Source of the DNA: Desulfosarcina ovata subsp. ovata
GTDB lineage: Bacteria; Desulfobacterota; Desulfobacteria; Desulfobacterales; Desulfosarcinaceae
Assembly: GCF_009689005.1 (NCBI RefSeq)
Contig: NZ_AP021879.1
Span: forward strand, 6,233,724 to 6,297,723
Reading direction: 5' to 3'
Length of the DNA stretch: 64,000 nt
Shown here: positions 51,104 to 59,732 of the stretch, one piece after another
Layout: every line of letters starts with the position of its first letter
Position numbering within the stretch: position 1 is the stretch's first letter
The notes under the pieces: model-generated
Seen by the model: only the letters and a program-made list of their open reading frames with translations
What the model was told of the DNA's origin: nothing
The model's database searches: none
Position numbers and translations under genes: made by a program

Positions 51104-52273
51104 CTACCGATAATACCGATAATTGTAGGGCAGAAATTTTTTCCCCATCATTTCCCGATGAACCACCAGCTTGGAGACCTGGGAGGTGCCATCGGCGATT
51201 TCGATGGCCAGCACATCCCTCAAACGCTGCTCCAACGGATAATCCTTAGTGTACCCATAATGACCATGCAGCACGATACAATCCCTGATCGCATTGGTTG
51301 AAAAGCGGGGGGCCATCCATTTCACCATTCCAGCCTCTTTACTGCTGGAGCGGCCCTGATCTCTCAACCACAATGCCTTGTAGCACAGCAGCCGCACCGC
51401 CTCCAGGAGACTGACGTGTTCAATGATCGGGAAAGAAACGCCTTCAAAAGTCGCCAGTGGTCGGCCGAAGGCCTGGCGCTGTTTGACATAGTCCATGGTC
51501 TCTTCAAGGGATACAAAGGCGGGAGCCAGGGCCTCCAGGCAGAGCAGGATGCGACTTTGGTCAAATCCCTGCATGGCCAGTCTGAACCCTTTGCCCTCTT
51601 GGCCGATCAGATAGGTTTGGGGAATCTCCACGTCCTGTAAAAAGAGGGAGCCTCGAACGACGGCGTTGCATCCAAGGTCTTCGTAGGATTGGGTCGACAC
51701 GCCGGGAAGGTCCATCGGAATGACAAAACAACTGACGCCTTGGGCGCCGGCATCGGGATCGGTCTTGGCGAAAACCAGGGCAAAATCGGCGTCCATGATG
51801 GCGGTGATACCCGACTTCTCTCCGTTTAAAACATAGGCGGCACCCTTCTTTTCTGCTCGCGTTTGAAGGGCGGCGGCATCTGTTCCGCATCCGGGCTCGG
51901 TCAGGCAGAAGGCCGGAATCTTTTCACCGGCCAGAAATGGCTTGAGAAATGTATCCTTTGCCTCCTTATGTCCTTGCTCCAAAAGGCCTCCGCAGAGATG
52001 ATTGGCCACATTCGTTGACATTGAAATACTACAGTCCCCACGGGAAATCTCCTCACATACGATCCCCTCGGTGACAAACGACTCGCCCAGCCCTCCATTC
52101 TCCTGACTCACCGATACGCCGATGAATCCCAGATCACCCATTTTTTTGACCAACTCCCGGGGGTACCGTTTCTCCCGGTCCCACTGCTGATACCTTGGCG
52201 CCAGTTCCTCCTGGGCGAAGTGCCGTACTTCCTTTTGGATCATTTTTTGGTGTTTGCTGAATTCAAAATCCAT
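51104..52273 (-). CDS. acyl-CoA dehydrogenase with Asp in place of the catalytic Glu
   Basis: A 389-residue flavin acyl-CoA dehydrogenase: QENGGLGESFVTEGIV, CLTEPGCGTDAAALQTRA, NGEKSGITAIMDADFALVFA, FGRPLATFEGVSFPIIEH. The base normally seen in YEGTxEI is here Asp361 in IADGTSQV (codon at 51191-51193). The enzyme may therefore use a substrate geometry different from standard beta-oxidation, which suits a cyclic acyl-CoA. First gene of the operon with badI and hbd. The start ATG at 52273 has GGAGG, and a strong 13-bp operator-like dyad lies about 45-80 bases upstream. Confidence 0.9.
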   Translation of the reverse strand: MDFEFSKHQKMIQKEVRHFAQEELAPRYQQWDREKRYPRELVKKMGDLGFIGVSVSQENGGLGESFVTEGIVCEEISRGDCSISMSTNVANHLCGGLLEQGHKEAKDTFLKPFLAGEKIPAFCLTEPGCGTDAAALQTRAEKKGAAYVLNGEKSGITAIMDADFALVFAKTDPDAGAQGVSCFVIPMDLPGVSTQSYEDLGCNAVVRGSLFLQDVEIPQTYLIGQEGKGFRLAMQGFDQSRILLCLEALAPAFVSLEETMDYVKQRQAFGRPLATFEGVSFPIIEHVSLLEAVRLLCYKALWLRDQGRSSSKEAGMVKWMAPRFSTNAIRDCIVLHGHYGYTKDYPLEQRLRDVLAIEIADGTSQVSKLVVHREMMGKKFLPYNYRYYR

Positions 52274-52316
52274 GTAAAAACCTCCTGCTTTGCGGTTTGC
52301 TGACCTATATATTATA

Positions 52317-52353
52317 GTACCATATATGATATTAAAAAACTCATATATGGTAC
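52317..52353. promoter_or_regulatory. 13-bp operator-like inverted repeat upstream of the dehydrogenase operon
   Basis: GTACCATATATGA (52317-52329) and TCATATATGGTAC (52341-52353) are perfectly symmetric around an 11-base spacer. It lies upstream of the acyl-CoA dehydrogenase-badI-hbd operon in the position of a promoter. It could bind a TetR- or IclR-type regulator; an IclR-like fragment is encoded nearby. Confidence 0.75.
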
Positions 52354-52438
52354 TTAAACTGATTGCCTTTTTGTGTCAAGAAAAAAATAATCGAGATTTT
52401 ACAGCGATAAAATCGCATGAGAAGCCCAAAAGGAAAAA

Positions 52439-52574
52439 TGTGGCCGCGCCCAAAAGAGGGTAAGAAACAGTCCCTGTAAACGGGTTGAACTTCTAACGGA
52501 AAGAAATTTGGCAGAGAATTCGAACGATCTGCCGACGGTCTGTTATGTCGGCACCAAAAGAATGGGCGGCCACA
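52439..52574. repeat. possible inverted-repeat element, TGTGGCCGC ends
   Basis: TGTGGCCGC (52439-52447) and GCGGCCACA (52566-52574) face each other across 118 bases, with partial continued pairing (GCCCAAAAG against CTTTTGGTGCC). No coding frame or clear target duplication is seen. It is adjacent to copy B of the 25.1-kb element. Confidence 0.35.
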
Positions 52575-52589
52575 AGATATGTGGAACGC

Positions 52590-52700
52590 TATAGCATTCA
52601 AGCTAATGTTTTTGGGCGGCGTTATCGGTCGTTGCGGTATTGATTATACAGCTTCCTCCCTCTATCCTTGCCAAAAACATTATCTTAAACACTGTCTATA
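52590..52700. mobile_element. short inverted-repeat element, copy B
   Basis: Inverted copy of 25112-25219. Reverse complement begins with AAGATAATGTTTTTGGCAAG and contains GAGGAAGCTGTATAA and ACGACCGATAACG in the same order as copy A. The outer end carries TATAGCATTCAAGCTAATG. It is in the gap left between the dehydrogenase operon promoter and the IS4-type element. Confidence 0.7.
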
Positions 52701-52716
52701 GATCGGGAAAACAGAT

Positions 52717-54022
52717 TTCACTACCGTACACATTTTACAACACCTTGATCTAATGAGAAAAATTTTGCAGGTCTCGTTTATCCCTCTGGTGAAATGTCTG
52801 CAAGTCATCAGGTATTGGTCCGTTATGAAGTGAGAACGGCAAACCTCGCACCGCGAGATAGGTTATCATCCTGAGGCCAAGCTGAAACAGGCTGAGGTCA
52901 CATCGATCCGAACGATGGATCTGTTTGTACAAGCCAGTCGAAAAAGCGAGAATCCCAAAAAAAAATGACCCATAAGTATGCTAGGCAACTGGCCATCATC
53001 AGTCGGGTTAACCGCTTGGGACAAGAAAGATGGCTCTTGGCGATATTGAACCCTCGGCTTTTTTGATCACTGAAAAACGTTTCAATCGTAAAGCGCTTCG
53101 CATAGTAGTCGCATGCTTTTTCAGCCGATTTAAAATTGGTTACCAGGAATATGGGCTCATTGTGATCGCTCCCCCACCAGGCCACCGCAGTTACCGGGCC
53201 ATATTTTTTGTTGGTGAACTGGCAGTTTTTCATCCCTTTGCAATGGCCCTTGGGCAGTATAGTGGCAAGGATGTCGATCTGAAAAGATTCATTATCGGCG
53301 TAGATGGTAATATTATATGCCGTGCGGCAAACATATTTCCACCCAAACTTGGCCAGTGTTTGCTGAAGCGTTGTGCCGTCAAACTCACCATCTCCCAGAA
53401 AGATTACCTGACGAGTGGATTCGGGGATCAATGGATGCAGTTTCTTTACCACCTCAACATGCATGTCTTCAGGCAGATGGCCTTTTTTACCCTCAACGAT
53501 TTTGAAGGCTAGTGGCAACGCGCGGCCATTGTAAATCAAACTGATCATCAAACAAATACACCCGCGTCCAACCAGACTGCCGTCAATGGCCAGGACGATT
53601 TCTTCAAGACCAAGGTGGGCCAATACGTTTTGTATGAAGGGTAGAAAGTAGGTTTGCTCGGTAACCTTTTCGTTGATGAGCAGGCGCTTGATGCGTTTTT
53701 CGGTGCTGGGCACTTTAATATTTTCGGGTACATTGAGTGCGATCTTTGGTAACTGGGTTTCTTTGCCGATAATGATGCCCGTGATCATTGTTGCCAGCGT
53801 GTTCATGTTTCTCAGGAGATTTCCTTTGAGTTCCACCGGGTAGAAAAGTTTGACAAAATCGTTGACTTTTCTATAAATCGATTTGCAGTCATTCATAAGG
53901 CCTCCATATTATAAGAGATAATCGTGGAAGCCTAATATATAAAATGACTGGTGGAATGTCCAGAATTATTATATTCTACTATATCATATAGTTATAAGTT
54001 TTTTAAAAGTGTACGGTAGTGA
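52717..54022 (-). mobile_element. IS4-family insertion sequence (about 1306 bp)
   Basis: CACTACCGTACAC at the left end is perfectly repeated inverted at the right (16-bp identity, TTTCACTACCGTACAC), and the direct repeat AAAACAGAT occurs outside both ends (52708-52716 and 54023-54031). The 9-bp duplication fits the IS4 family. Its transposase has a frameshift. Confidence 0.85.
52750..53896 (-). pseudogene. IS4-family transposase with C-terminal frameshift
   Basis: The first 320 or so residues (from 53896, MNDCKSIYRKVNDFVKLFYP) have the DDE motifs LAIDGSLVGRG, FLGDGEFDGTTLQ and the YREK-region counterpart YAKRFTIETFFSDQKSRGFN. The family's C-terminal IHRSDRCDLSLFQLGLRM is found only in a shifted frame from 52932 to 52750, so a single-base insertion near 52920 breaks the protein. 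It is possibly inactive. Confidence 0.85.
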
Positions 54023-54059
54023 AAAACAGATAAACAAGTATCCCACATGAAATGGAATA

Positions 54060-54600
54060 CTATGCTGGTCCATTATTAGATTGGTATCCCATATCAGCTG
54101 AAGTCTTTCGGGCTGCATTGGCCACCATTTCGCCATATTTCTTTTTATCCTTAAGATCAAAATTAAATATGGAGGCGGACATCCCGATGCAGCCCACATG
54201 CTTTCCGGAAAAGTTAAAGATTGGGTCGGCAATTCTTCTGACACCCTCTCTTAATTCCTGGTCCTCGAATCCAAAACAGCAGGTTTTTGTCTGCATAAGC
54301 TCAGCTTCAAGGGTTTCAGGGTCTGTAATTGTATATTTCGTAATGGCAGGCAAACCTATTTTTTGAATGACTTGGTGCCTTTTTTCTTCGCTCATCAGGG
54401 AAAGATAAACCTTACCGACACTAACGGCATGAAGATAGGGAAATACACTTCCAACACGAGAATAGAGCGCCATGCTCTCGCTTCCACGTATTTGCTCCAA
54501 GAAGGATCAGTTGATCACGGTCCAATGTCGCCAGTTCACATAAGAAACTTATAGTTACACCATCGGTAGCAAGATGCAGCGCAACGATATTGAAAATCCT
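54060..54600 (-). pseudogene. IclR-family regulator fragment (no DNA-binding domain)
   Basis: The effector domain of an IclR regulator is recognisable (LYSRVGSVFPYLHAVSVGK, EEKRHQVIQKIGLPAITKYT, CIGMSASIFNFDL). Upstream, the part LATDGVTISFLCELATLDRD is in another frame, so there is a frameshift near 54495. The N-terminal winged helix is absent, and the enoyl-CoA hydratase gene stops only 28 bases away. It is a decayed local regulator; the ring-degradation operons may be deregulated as a result. Confidence 0.85.
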
Positions 54601-54627
54601 ATAAATAAGCAACCTTGAAATTCGATC

Positions 54628-55383
54628 TTATTTGCCGGAAAATTGTGGTTTCCGTTTTTCCTTGAACGCTGCAAAGCCCTCTTTGCGGTCTTCGGTCTGC
54701 CGAACAATGGTGGCCCCTTCAGCTTCGCTCAATAGCCCCTGGTCAAGCCCCTCGTAAATTCCGGTCGAGAATGCTTCCAGTACACAGCGCACGGCTACGG
54801 GTGGCCGCTCGGCCAGTCGCTGGGCCATGGCCATGGCGTCATCGAGAAGCCGATCCGGTGGGACCAGTCGGTCGACGAGACCGCAATCAAAGGCCTCGCG
54901 GCCGTCGAGCGTCTGACTGAACAGAATCATTTCCAGGGCCTTGGCCCGTCCGACCAGCCAGGGCAGGCGCTGGGTGCCTCCCCAGCCTGGAATGATGCCG
55001 AGATTGAGTTCGGTTAGCCCCAGCTTAAGTTTCGGATTGTCGGCCAGCAGCCGAAAGTGACAGGCCAGGGCCAACTCCAACCCGCCACCCAGAGCGTATC
55101 CATTGATGGCCGCGATCGTGGGTTTGGGAAAGCGATCGATCTGCTGCCACAGGTCCCGGCCGATATTGCTGATGGCTTCGGTGTTGGCGGCATCGCTAAC
55201 ATCGAAGCCGGCGGAAAAGAATTTCTCACCGGCACCGGTGATAATGAGCACACGAACCGCTGAATCGGTTTTCACCTGTTCGACAGCACGGCCAAAGGCC
55301 TGCATGGTCGTAAGATTCCAGGCATTGGCCGGTGGGTGGTCGATGCGGATCAGGGCAATCTTGTCTTTGATTTCCGGTTGCAT
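54628..55383 (-). CDS. enoyl-CoA hydratase/isomerase
   Basis: A 251-residue crotonase with an intact catalytic pair: NGYALGGGLELALACHF (first Glu) and LGLTELNLGIIPGWGGTQRL (second Glu). It hydrates an enoyl-CoA; in this neighbourhood a BadK-like role on cyclohex-1-enecarboxyl-CoA is an attractive inference, though ordinary beta-oxidation is equally possible by sequence. ATG at 55383 with GGAGAAG is preferred over an upstream start at 55404. It follows the large acyl-CoA dehydrogenase gene with a 10-base gap. Confidence 0.9.
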   Translation of the reverse strand: MQPEIKDKIALIRIDHPPANAWNLTTMQAFGRAVEQVKTDSAVRVLIITGAGEKFFSAGFDVSDAANTEAISNIGRDLWQQIDRFPKPTIAAINGYALGGGLELALACHFRLLADNPKLKLGLTELNLGIIPGWGGTQRLPWLVGRAKALEMILFSQTLDGREAFDCGLVDRLVPPDRLLDDAMAMAQRLAERPPVAVRCVLEAFSTGIYEGLDQGLLSEAEGATIVRQTEDRKEGFAAFKEKRKPQFSGK

Positions 55384-55393
55384 CGGCTTCTCC

Positions 55394-57181
55394 TTAAAAA
55401 GCATTGTCCGGAATATCTACGATTTCACGGCCTTGGCGCAGGCAGGTGCCGATTCTGGCTATCGTGTGGGGCAGGGTGGTGTCAACGAACCAGGTCGCCT
55501 GATACACTTTGCCTTTGAAAAAATCATTTTTTCTTCCGTTTTTAGCGGCCCGGTCAGAGGCAATGACCGCCATATCCAATAGCCGCCAGGCCATGGTCAG
55601 GTCTCCGAACGCCAGCAGCGCCGGGTAAGTGGTCGAGGCCCATTGGAGCGGGTCGGTTTTCATTTGCGTGCGCATTTCCATGGCGCACGACCAGAGCTCG
55701 CCCGCGGTGGACGCCAGTTGAGCGACCTGATTTTTAAGGACAGGGTGATTCCGGTGAGTGGCGCAAAAGCCGTCGATCTCCTCCTGAAAGGCTTTCAGGC
55801 AGCCGCCATCTCTGATCAGCATCTTACGTCCCATTAGATCCATTGACTGGATGCCGTTGGTTCCCTCGTACAAGGACATGATTTTGACGTCGCGCAGATA
55901 GCGTTCAATGGGATAATCCCGGCAGTATCCGTACCCGCCCAGGCACTGCATGGCCGTTTCACAAACGCGAAAACCCGTATCCGAACAGTAGGCTTTCAGA
56001 ATCGGAGTCATAAAGTCGATCAGGTTCTGGTAGCGTATTTTTTCAGGCCCGGGCGGCAGCCCCTTGGACAGGTCTTCCCAAAAGGCAGCGGTGTAAACCA
56101 TCGAGCGCATCCCATCCGCGGTCGCTTTCATCCACAGCAGCATACGCCGAACATCCGGGTGATGGATGATGGTGACGTCACCTTCCGATCGGCCGGCGAT
56201 GTCACGACCCTGCACCCGATCTTGGACATAGGCCAAGGCATTGCGATAAGCACTGCCGGCCATGGTCATGCCGCTGACCGCGGAATTGATGCGGGCGCCG
56301 TTCATCATCTGGAACATGTGCGCCAGACCCTTGTTTTTCTCTCCGCACAGATAGCCGATGCAGTCGTCGCGGCCGCCAAAGGTCAGGGCAGCCGTGGGGG
56401 CCGCGTGCAGGCCGCATTTGTGCTCGATGCCGGTGCAGGCCACATCGTTGGGGCCGGATAGTGTACCATCGGTATTGACGCGAATTTTGGGAACCACGAA
56501 AAGAGAGATCCCGGCAGTGCCCGCCGGTGCACCGTCAATGCGGGCCAGTACCAGGTGGATGATGTTTTCGGTCAGATCGTGTTCTCCCCAAGAGATGAAA
56601 ATCTTCGATCCCTTAATGCGGAAGTGATCGCCTTCCGGGTAGGCCATGGTTTCAAGGGCACCCAGATTGGACCCGGCAGCGGGCTCGGTCAGGCACATGG
56701 TGCCACTCCAGGTGCCGCTAAACATTTTAGACACAAAAAGCTGCTTGAGCGACTCGCTGCCGAAGCTGTGAATCAACCGGGCCGCGCCGAATGTCAGACT
56801 CGGGGCGCTGTTGAAGGCCTGGCAGGCACCATACATCATTTCATTGATCACAATGCGCATCATCAGCGGGAATCCCTGGCCACCGTAGGCTGGATCACCG
56901 ACTGCGGCGGTCCAGCCATCGTTTCCATACTGCCAAAACGCCTCTTTGAATTCAGCCGGGCAGCGGACCTCCCCATTTGTGAATGCCAACGGAGTCTCTT
57001 CGGCAATCCGATTCAGGGGGTCGAGGACGCCTTTGGCGAAATGAATCGCTTCGTTTACCATGAGGTCAAGGGTTTTTTCGTTCAGATCCGCAAATGGCGC
57101 CAGATCGCATAGGGCCGCGTAATTGAGCTGTTCTTTGAGAATGTAAAAAACATCCCTGGTGTCGATTTTAAAATCAGTCAT
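55394..57181 (-). CDS. long acyl-CoA dehydrogenase (DmdC-like, with C-terminal extension)
   Basis: A 595-residue acyl-CoA dehydrogenase of the long type with a C-terminal extra domain, as in DmdC (3-methylmercaptopropionyl-CoA dehydrogenase) and related enzymes. Typical stretches: MCLTEPAAGSNLGALETMA, GSKIFISWGEHDL, QCLGGYGYCRDYPIERYLRD, and the canonical base in MSLYEGTNGIQ. It is unlikely to act on dimethylsulfoniopropionate here, because no other dmd genes are present. It belongs to the operon Had-like dehydrogenase, acyl-CoA dehydrogenase, hydratase. ATG at 57181 follows AAAGAG. Confidence 0.92.
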   Translation of the reverse strand: MTDFKIDTRDVFYILKEQLNYAALCDLAPFADLNEKTLDLMVNEAIHFAKGVLDPLNRIAEETPLAFTNGEVRCPAEFKEAFWQYGNDGWTAAVGDPAYGGQGFPLMMRIVINEMMYGACQAFNSAPSLTFGAARLIHSFGSESLKQLFVSKMFSGTWSGTMCLTEPAAGSNLGALETMAYPEGDHFRIKGSKIFISWGEHDLTENIIHLVLARIDGAPAGTAGISLFVVPKIRVNTDGTLSGPNDVACTGIEHKCGLHAAPTAALTFGGRDDCIGYLCGEKNKGLAHMFQMMNGARINSAVSGMTMAGSAYRNALAYVQDRVQGRDIAGRSEGDVTIIHHPDVRRMLLWMKATADGMRSMVYTAAFWEDLSKGLPPGPEKIRYQNLIDFMTPILKAYCSDTGFRVCETAMQCLGGYGYCRDYPIERYLRDVKIMSLYEGTNGIQSMDLMGRKMLIRDGGCLKAFQEEIDGFCATHRNHPVLKNQVAQLASTAGELWSCAMEMRTQMKTDPLQWASTTYPALLAFGDLTMAWRLLDMAVIASDRAAKNGRKNDFFKGKVYQATWFVDTTLPHTIARIGTCLRQGREIVDIPDNAF

Positions 57182-57207
57182 GCTTTTCTCTTTCCCTCTT
57201 TCAGTTA

Positions 57208-58281
57208 CTATGGAACCATAATGGGACGCTGGTTGTACTTTCGCTGGTGAGCATTCTCAAATACATCGTTGATGGAATCCAGCGGAAAAGTCTTGACGAA
57301 CTGCTTGAGGGGCATCTTGCCGTCCAGGATCAGATCCACCACCGGGCGGTAGTACTCGGGAATGCAGCCCCAGTTGCCCCGCGCCGTGGCGTTGAAGGCC
57401 ATCAGGTTGGACAGGCGCAGTTCCAGTGTGTCGAGGGTAAAACCGACCACGGAAAGATGGGAGCCGAAGGTCATCAGACCGAAAGCGGTCTTCTGGCCGG
57501 CGGAGGTGCCGGAGGTTTCGAAAATCTTCAGGTGGGTACGCGACCGGCCGGTCTCTTTGGCCACCCCGTAAACCGCTTTGCGCAGATCCTTGAACGAAAG
57601 TTCCCTGGCATTGAAGGTCGCATCCATGAAAGGCGCCAGGTTGTCCAGCTTCGGCTGGTCCACATCGATGGCCACCACGGCGGCACCGAAACTCTTGGCC
57701 AGCAGGGCGCCGTATCCGCCCACACCGCCGACACCGTTGAAAACGGCAATGTCGGTTTCATTGAGTTTGGCTTCGATAATGGCCTGATAGGGCGTGGTAA
57801 TGGCATCGGCCACCACGGACAGTTCCTCCAGGGTGATGTCGGTCTTGGACACCGGATTCATATTTTCGTCCACCGGCACCTTGCACAGCTGTTTGGCCGG
57901 CACCAGAATGTGGCTGGCAAACCCGCCCTGGATGTCGTTACCCGGCATCTTCTGTTTCATGCAGATGTTTCCCCGGCCTTCCTTGCAGTCCGCACATTCG
58001 CCGCAGGGCATGACCGCCGGGATAATCGCCGCGCACCCGCTCCACTCTTCGGTGCCGGGGCCGGTGGCTTCGATGGTTCCGCTGATTTCGTGGCCGAGGG
58101 TAATCGGCATCTCGGATTTCATCGGAACGTTGTCATAGAAAAACCCGAGATCGGTGTGACAAACACCGCATCCGGCGACTTTGATGACCACTTCACCGGG
58201 GCCTGGCTCGGGAATAGGGGCTTCGACGCGCACCAAAGGCTTGTTTCTTTCCACCATCTGCCAGGATATCATTGTTGCCAT
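57208..58281 (-). CDS. had: Had-like zinc alcohol dehydrogenase (6-hydroxycyclohex-1-ene-1-carbonyl-CoA dehydrogenase-like)
   Basis: A 357-residue zinc-dependent dehydrogenase. Catalytic zinc ligands are in GCGVCHTDLGF and GHEISG; structural zinc ligands form PCGECADCKEGRGNIC; the Rossmann loop is VFNGVGGVGGYGALLAKS. The stretches IIPAVMPCGECADC and KMPGNDIQGGFASHILVPA closely resemble Had, the enzyme that oxidises the hydroxyl of the ring before hydrolytic cleavage in benzoyl-CoA degradation. Together with BadI-like hydrolase it would supply the ring ketone. A generic alcohol dehydrogenase cannot be excluded. GGAG lies 8 bases before the ATG. The gap upstream holds the 162-bp palindromic element. 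Confidence 0.8.
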   Translation of the reverse strand: MATMISWQMVERNKPLVRVEAPIPEPGPGEVVIKVAGCGVCHTDLGFFYDNVPMKSEMPITLGHEISGTIEATGPGTEEWSGCAAIIPAVMPCGECADCKEGRGNICMKQKMPGNDIQGGFASHILVPAKQLCKVPVDENMNPVSKTDITLEELSVVADAITTPYQAIIEAKLNETDIAVFNGVGGVGGYGALLAKSFGAAVVAIDVDQPKLDNLAPFMDATFNARELSFKDLRKAVYGVAKETGRSRTHLKIFETSGTSAGQKTAFGLMTFGSHLSVVGFTLDTLELRLSNLMAFNATARGNWGCIPEYYRPVVDLILDGKMPLKQFVKTFPLDSINDVFENAHQRKYNQRPIMVP

Positions 58282-58448
58282 GATAACTGCTCCTTTTATA
58301 TCGAAAGTAAGTGAAAGGCGTTCAACTATCCCGTATTATTTGACGAATGGGCTGAGAATCGGGATGATAACTTTTTGGCGCCGAAGATGCAAATGAATGC
58401 TCCTGGGACATGAAGATTGCCTCCTATCTGGATAATAAATGAGTTTTA
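58282..58448. other. upstream region of the Had-like operon
   Basis: About 170 bases with no gene. It must contain the promoter of the Had-dehydrogenase-hydratase operon unless that is read through from the interrupted dehydrogenase. No convincing -35/-10 pair was seen. Confidence 0.3.
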
Positions 58449-58610
58449 AGGTTGCCGGAAATAAATAATTCCTCCATCCTGCTTGTCTTTGCACCCGTCT
58501 ACCGCGTTGCCGCCACCCGCACATATTCCCTGATATGCACGGGTGACGGCGCCTTGTAGACGACCCCAAATCCGGCGCGATCTGGGGGAATTATTTATTT
58601 CCGGCAACCT
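58449..58610. mobile_element. 162-bp MITE-like element with 24-bp perfect terminal inverted repeats
   Basis: AGGTTGCCGGAAATAAATAA and four more bases (58449-58472) are exactly inverted at 58587-58610. The interior is also self-complementary: CCCGCACATAT against ATATGCACGGG, and CGTCTAC against GTAGACG, so a single strand can form one long hairpin. If the outermost base pair is assigned to the target, a TAA duplication is possible. It lies between the Had-like operon and the interrupted acyl-CoA dehydrogenase. A decayed half copy is at 38080-38132. Confidence 0.8.
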
Positions 58611-59732
58611 AAGCTGATGAGACTTCAACCTTCAGGTTGGATGCCATGTGCCGGGTGCTTTATTAGAGACCCGGGAAAAGTGATGTGCCGATGATGTTTT
58701 TTTGAATTTCCGCGGTTCCTTCATAAATGGATAGTATCCGCGCGTCCCGGTAGTAACGTTCCACCTTATACTCCTGAAAATAGCCATATCCTCCAAATAC
58801 CTGCAAGGCATCGTAGGTCACTTCATTGGCGATATTGGCGGCATAGTATTTTGCCATCGCCGCCGCCCGGTGATCACGCTGCCCTTGGTCAAACTTGAAT
58901 GCCGCTTTGTGAACCAGGTGACGGGCATTTTCGATTTTCAGGTACATATCAACGAATTTGTGTTGCATGCTCTGAAAACAGGCAATCGGCTTGTCGAACT
59001 GTTTCCGTTCTTTTGAATATTGATAGGCAAGATCGAACGCTCCCTGGGCCACACCCACGGCCTGGGCGGCGATCTCTATCTTGCTCTCTTCGAAAAACCC
59101 CATGGCTTGGTAGAAACCTCTGCCAGCCTCACCCAAAAGATTTTCCTCAGGAACCTCGAGGTTGTCAAAAACCAATTCGGCGGAACTGGTCAGCCGGATA
59201 CCCATCTTCTCTCCCAGCTCATTCACCTGGAAGTGCTTTCCGATCATATCACGGTCGACAATAAGGATGCTCATCCCCTTGTATTTGGGCGAAGCATCTG
59301 GGTCCGTTTGGCAAAGAACCGTGTAAAAATCGGCGATCGTACCATTGGTGATGAAGGTTTTGTTGCCGGAGAGCAAATAACTTCCATTTTTTTTAACGGC
59401 TACGGTATCCATCTGGGTAATGTCACTGCCATGGTCCGGCTCGGTTAGAGCAATTGCCGCACCGAACTCGCCCGATGTGATTTTGGAAAGATACCGCTCA
59501 TTCTGATCATGATTCCCAAAACGATAAAGAAATTTACAAGGCAGCGATGCCAAATCAATTGCGAGACCGATACTGGAGTCCGCTTTACAAAACTCCTCTA
59601 CGATCATTGCATTCTCAAGAATACCCAGGCCATCACCCCCATAGTCTTCATCCACATAGGGCGCGACAAAGCCTAACTTAGCGGCCTTCTTGTATATTCC
59701 CATGGGAAATTCATGTTTTTTTTCCAATTCAT

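Noticed and set aside
52750..52932. Separate 60-residue gene next to the IS4 transposase.
   Set aside because: It is the frameshifted C-terminus of the transposase (IHRSDRCDLSLFQLGL).
54421..54612. Independent small gene upstream of the IclR fragment.
   Set aside because: Its residues continue the IclR effector domain in another frame, so it is part of the same pseudogene.
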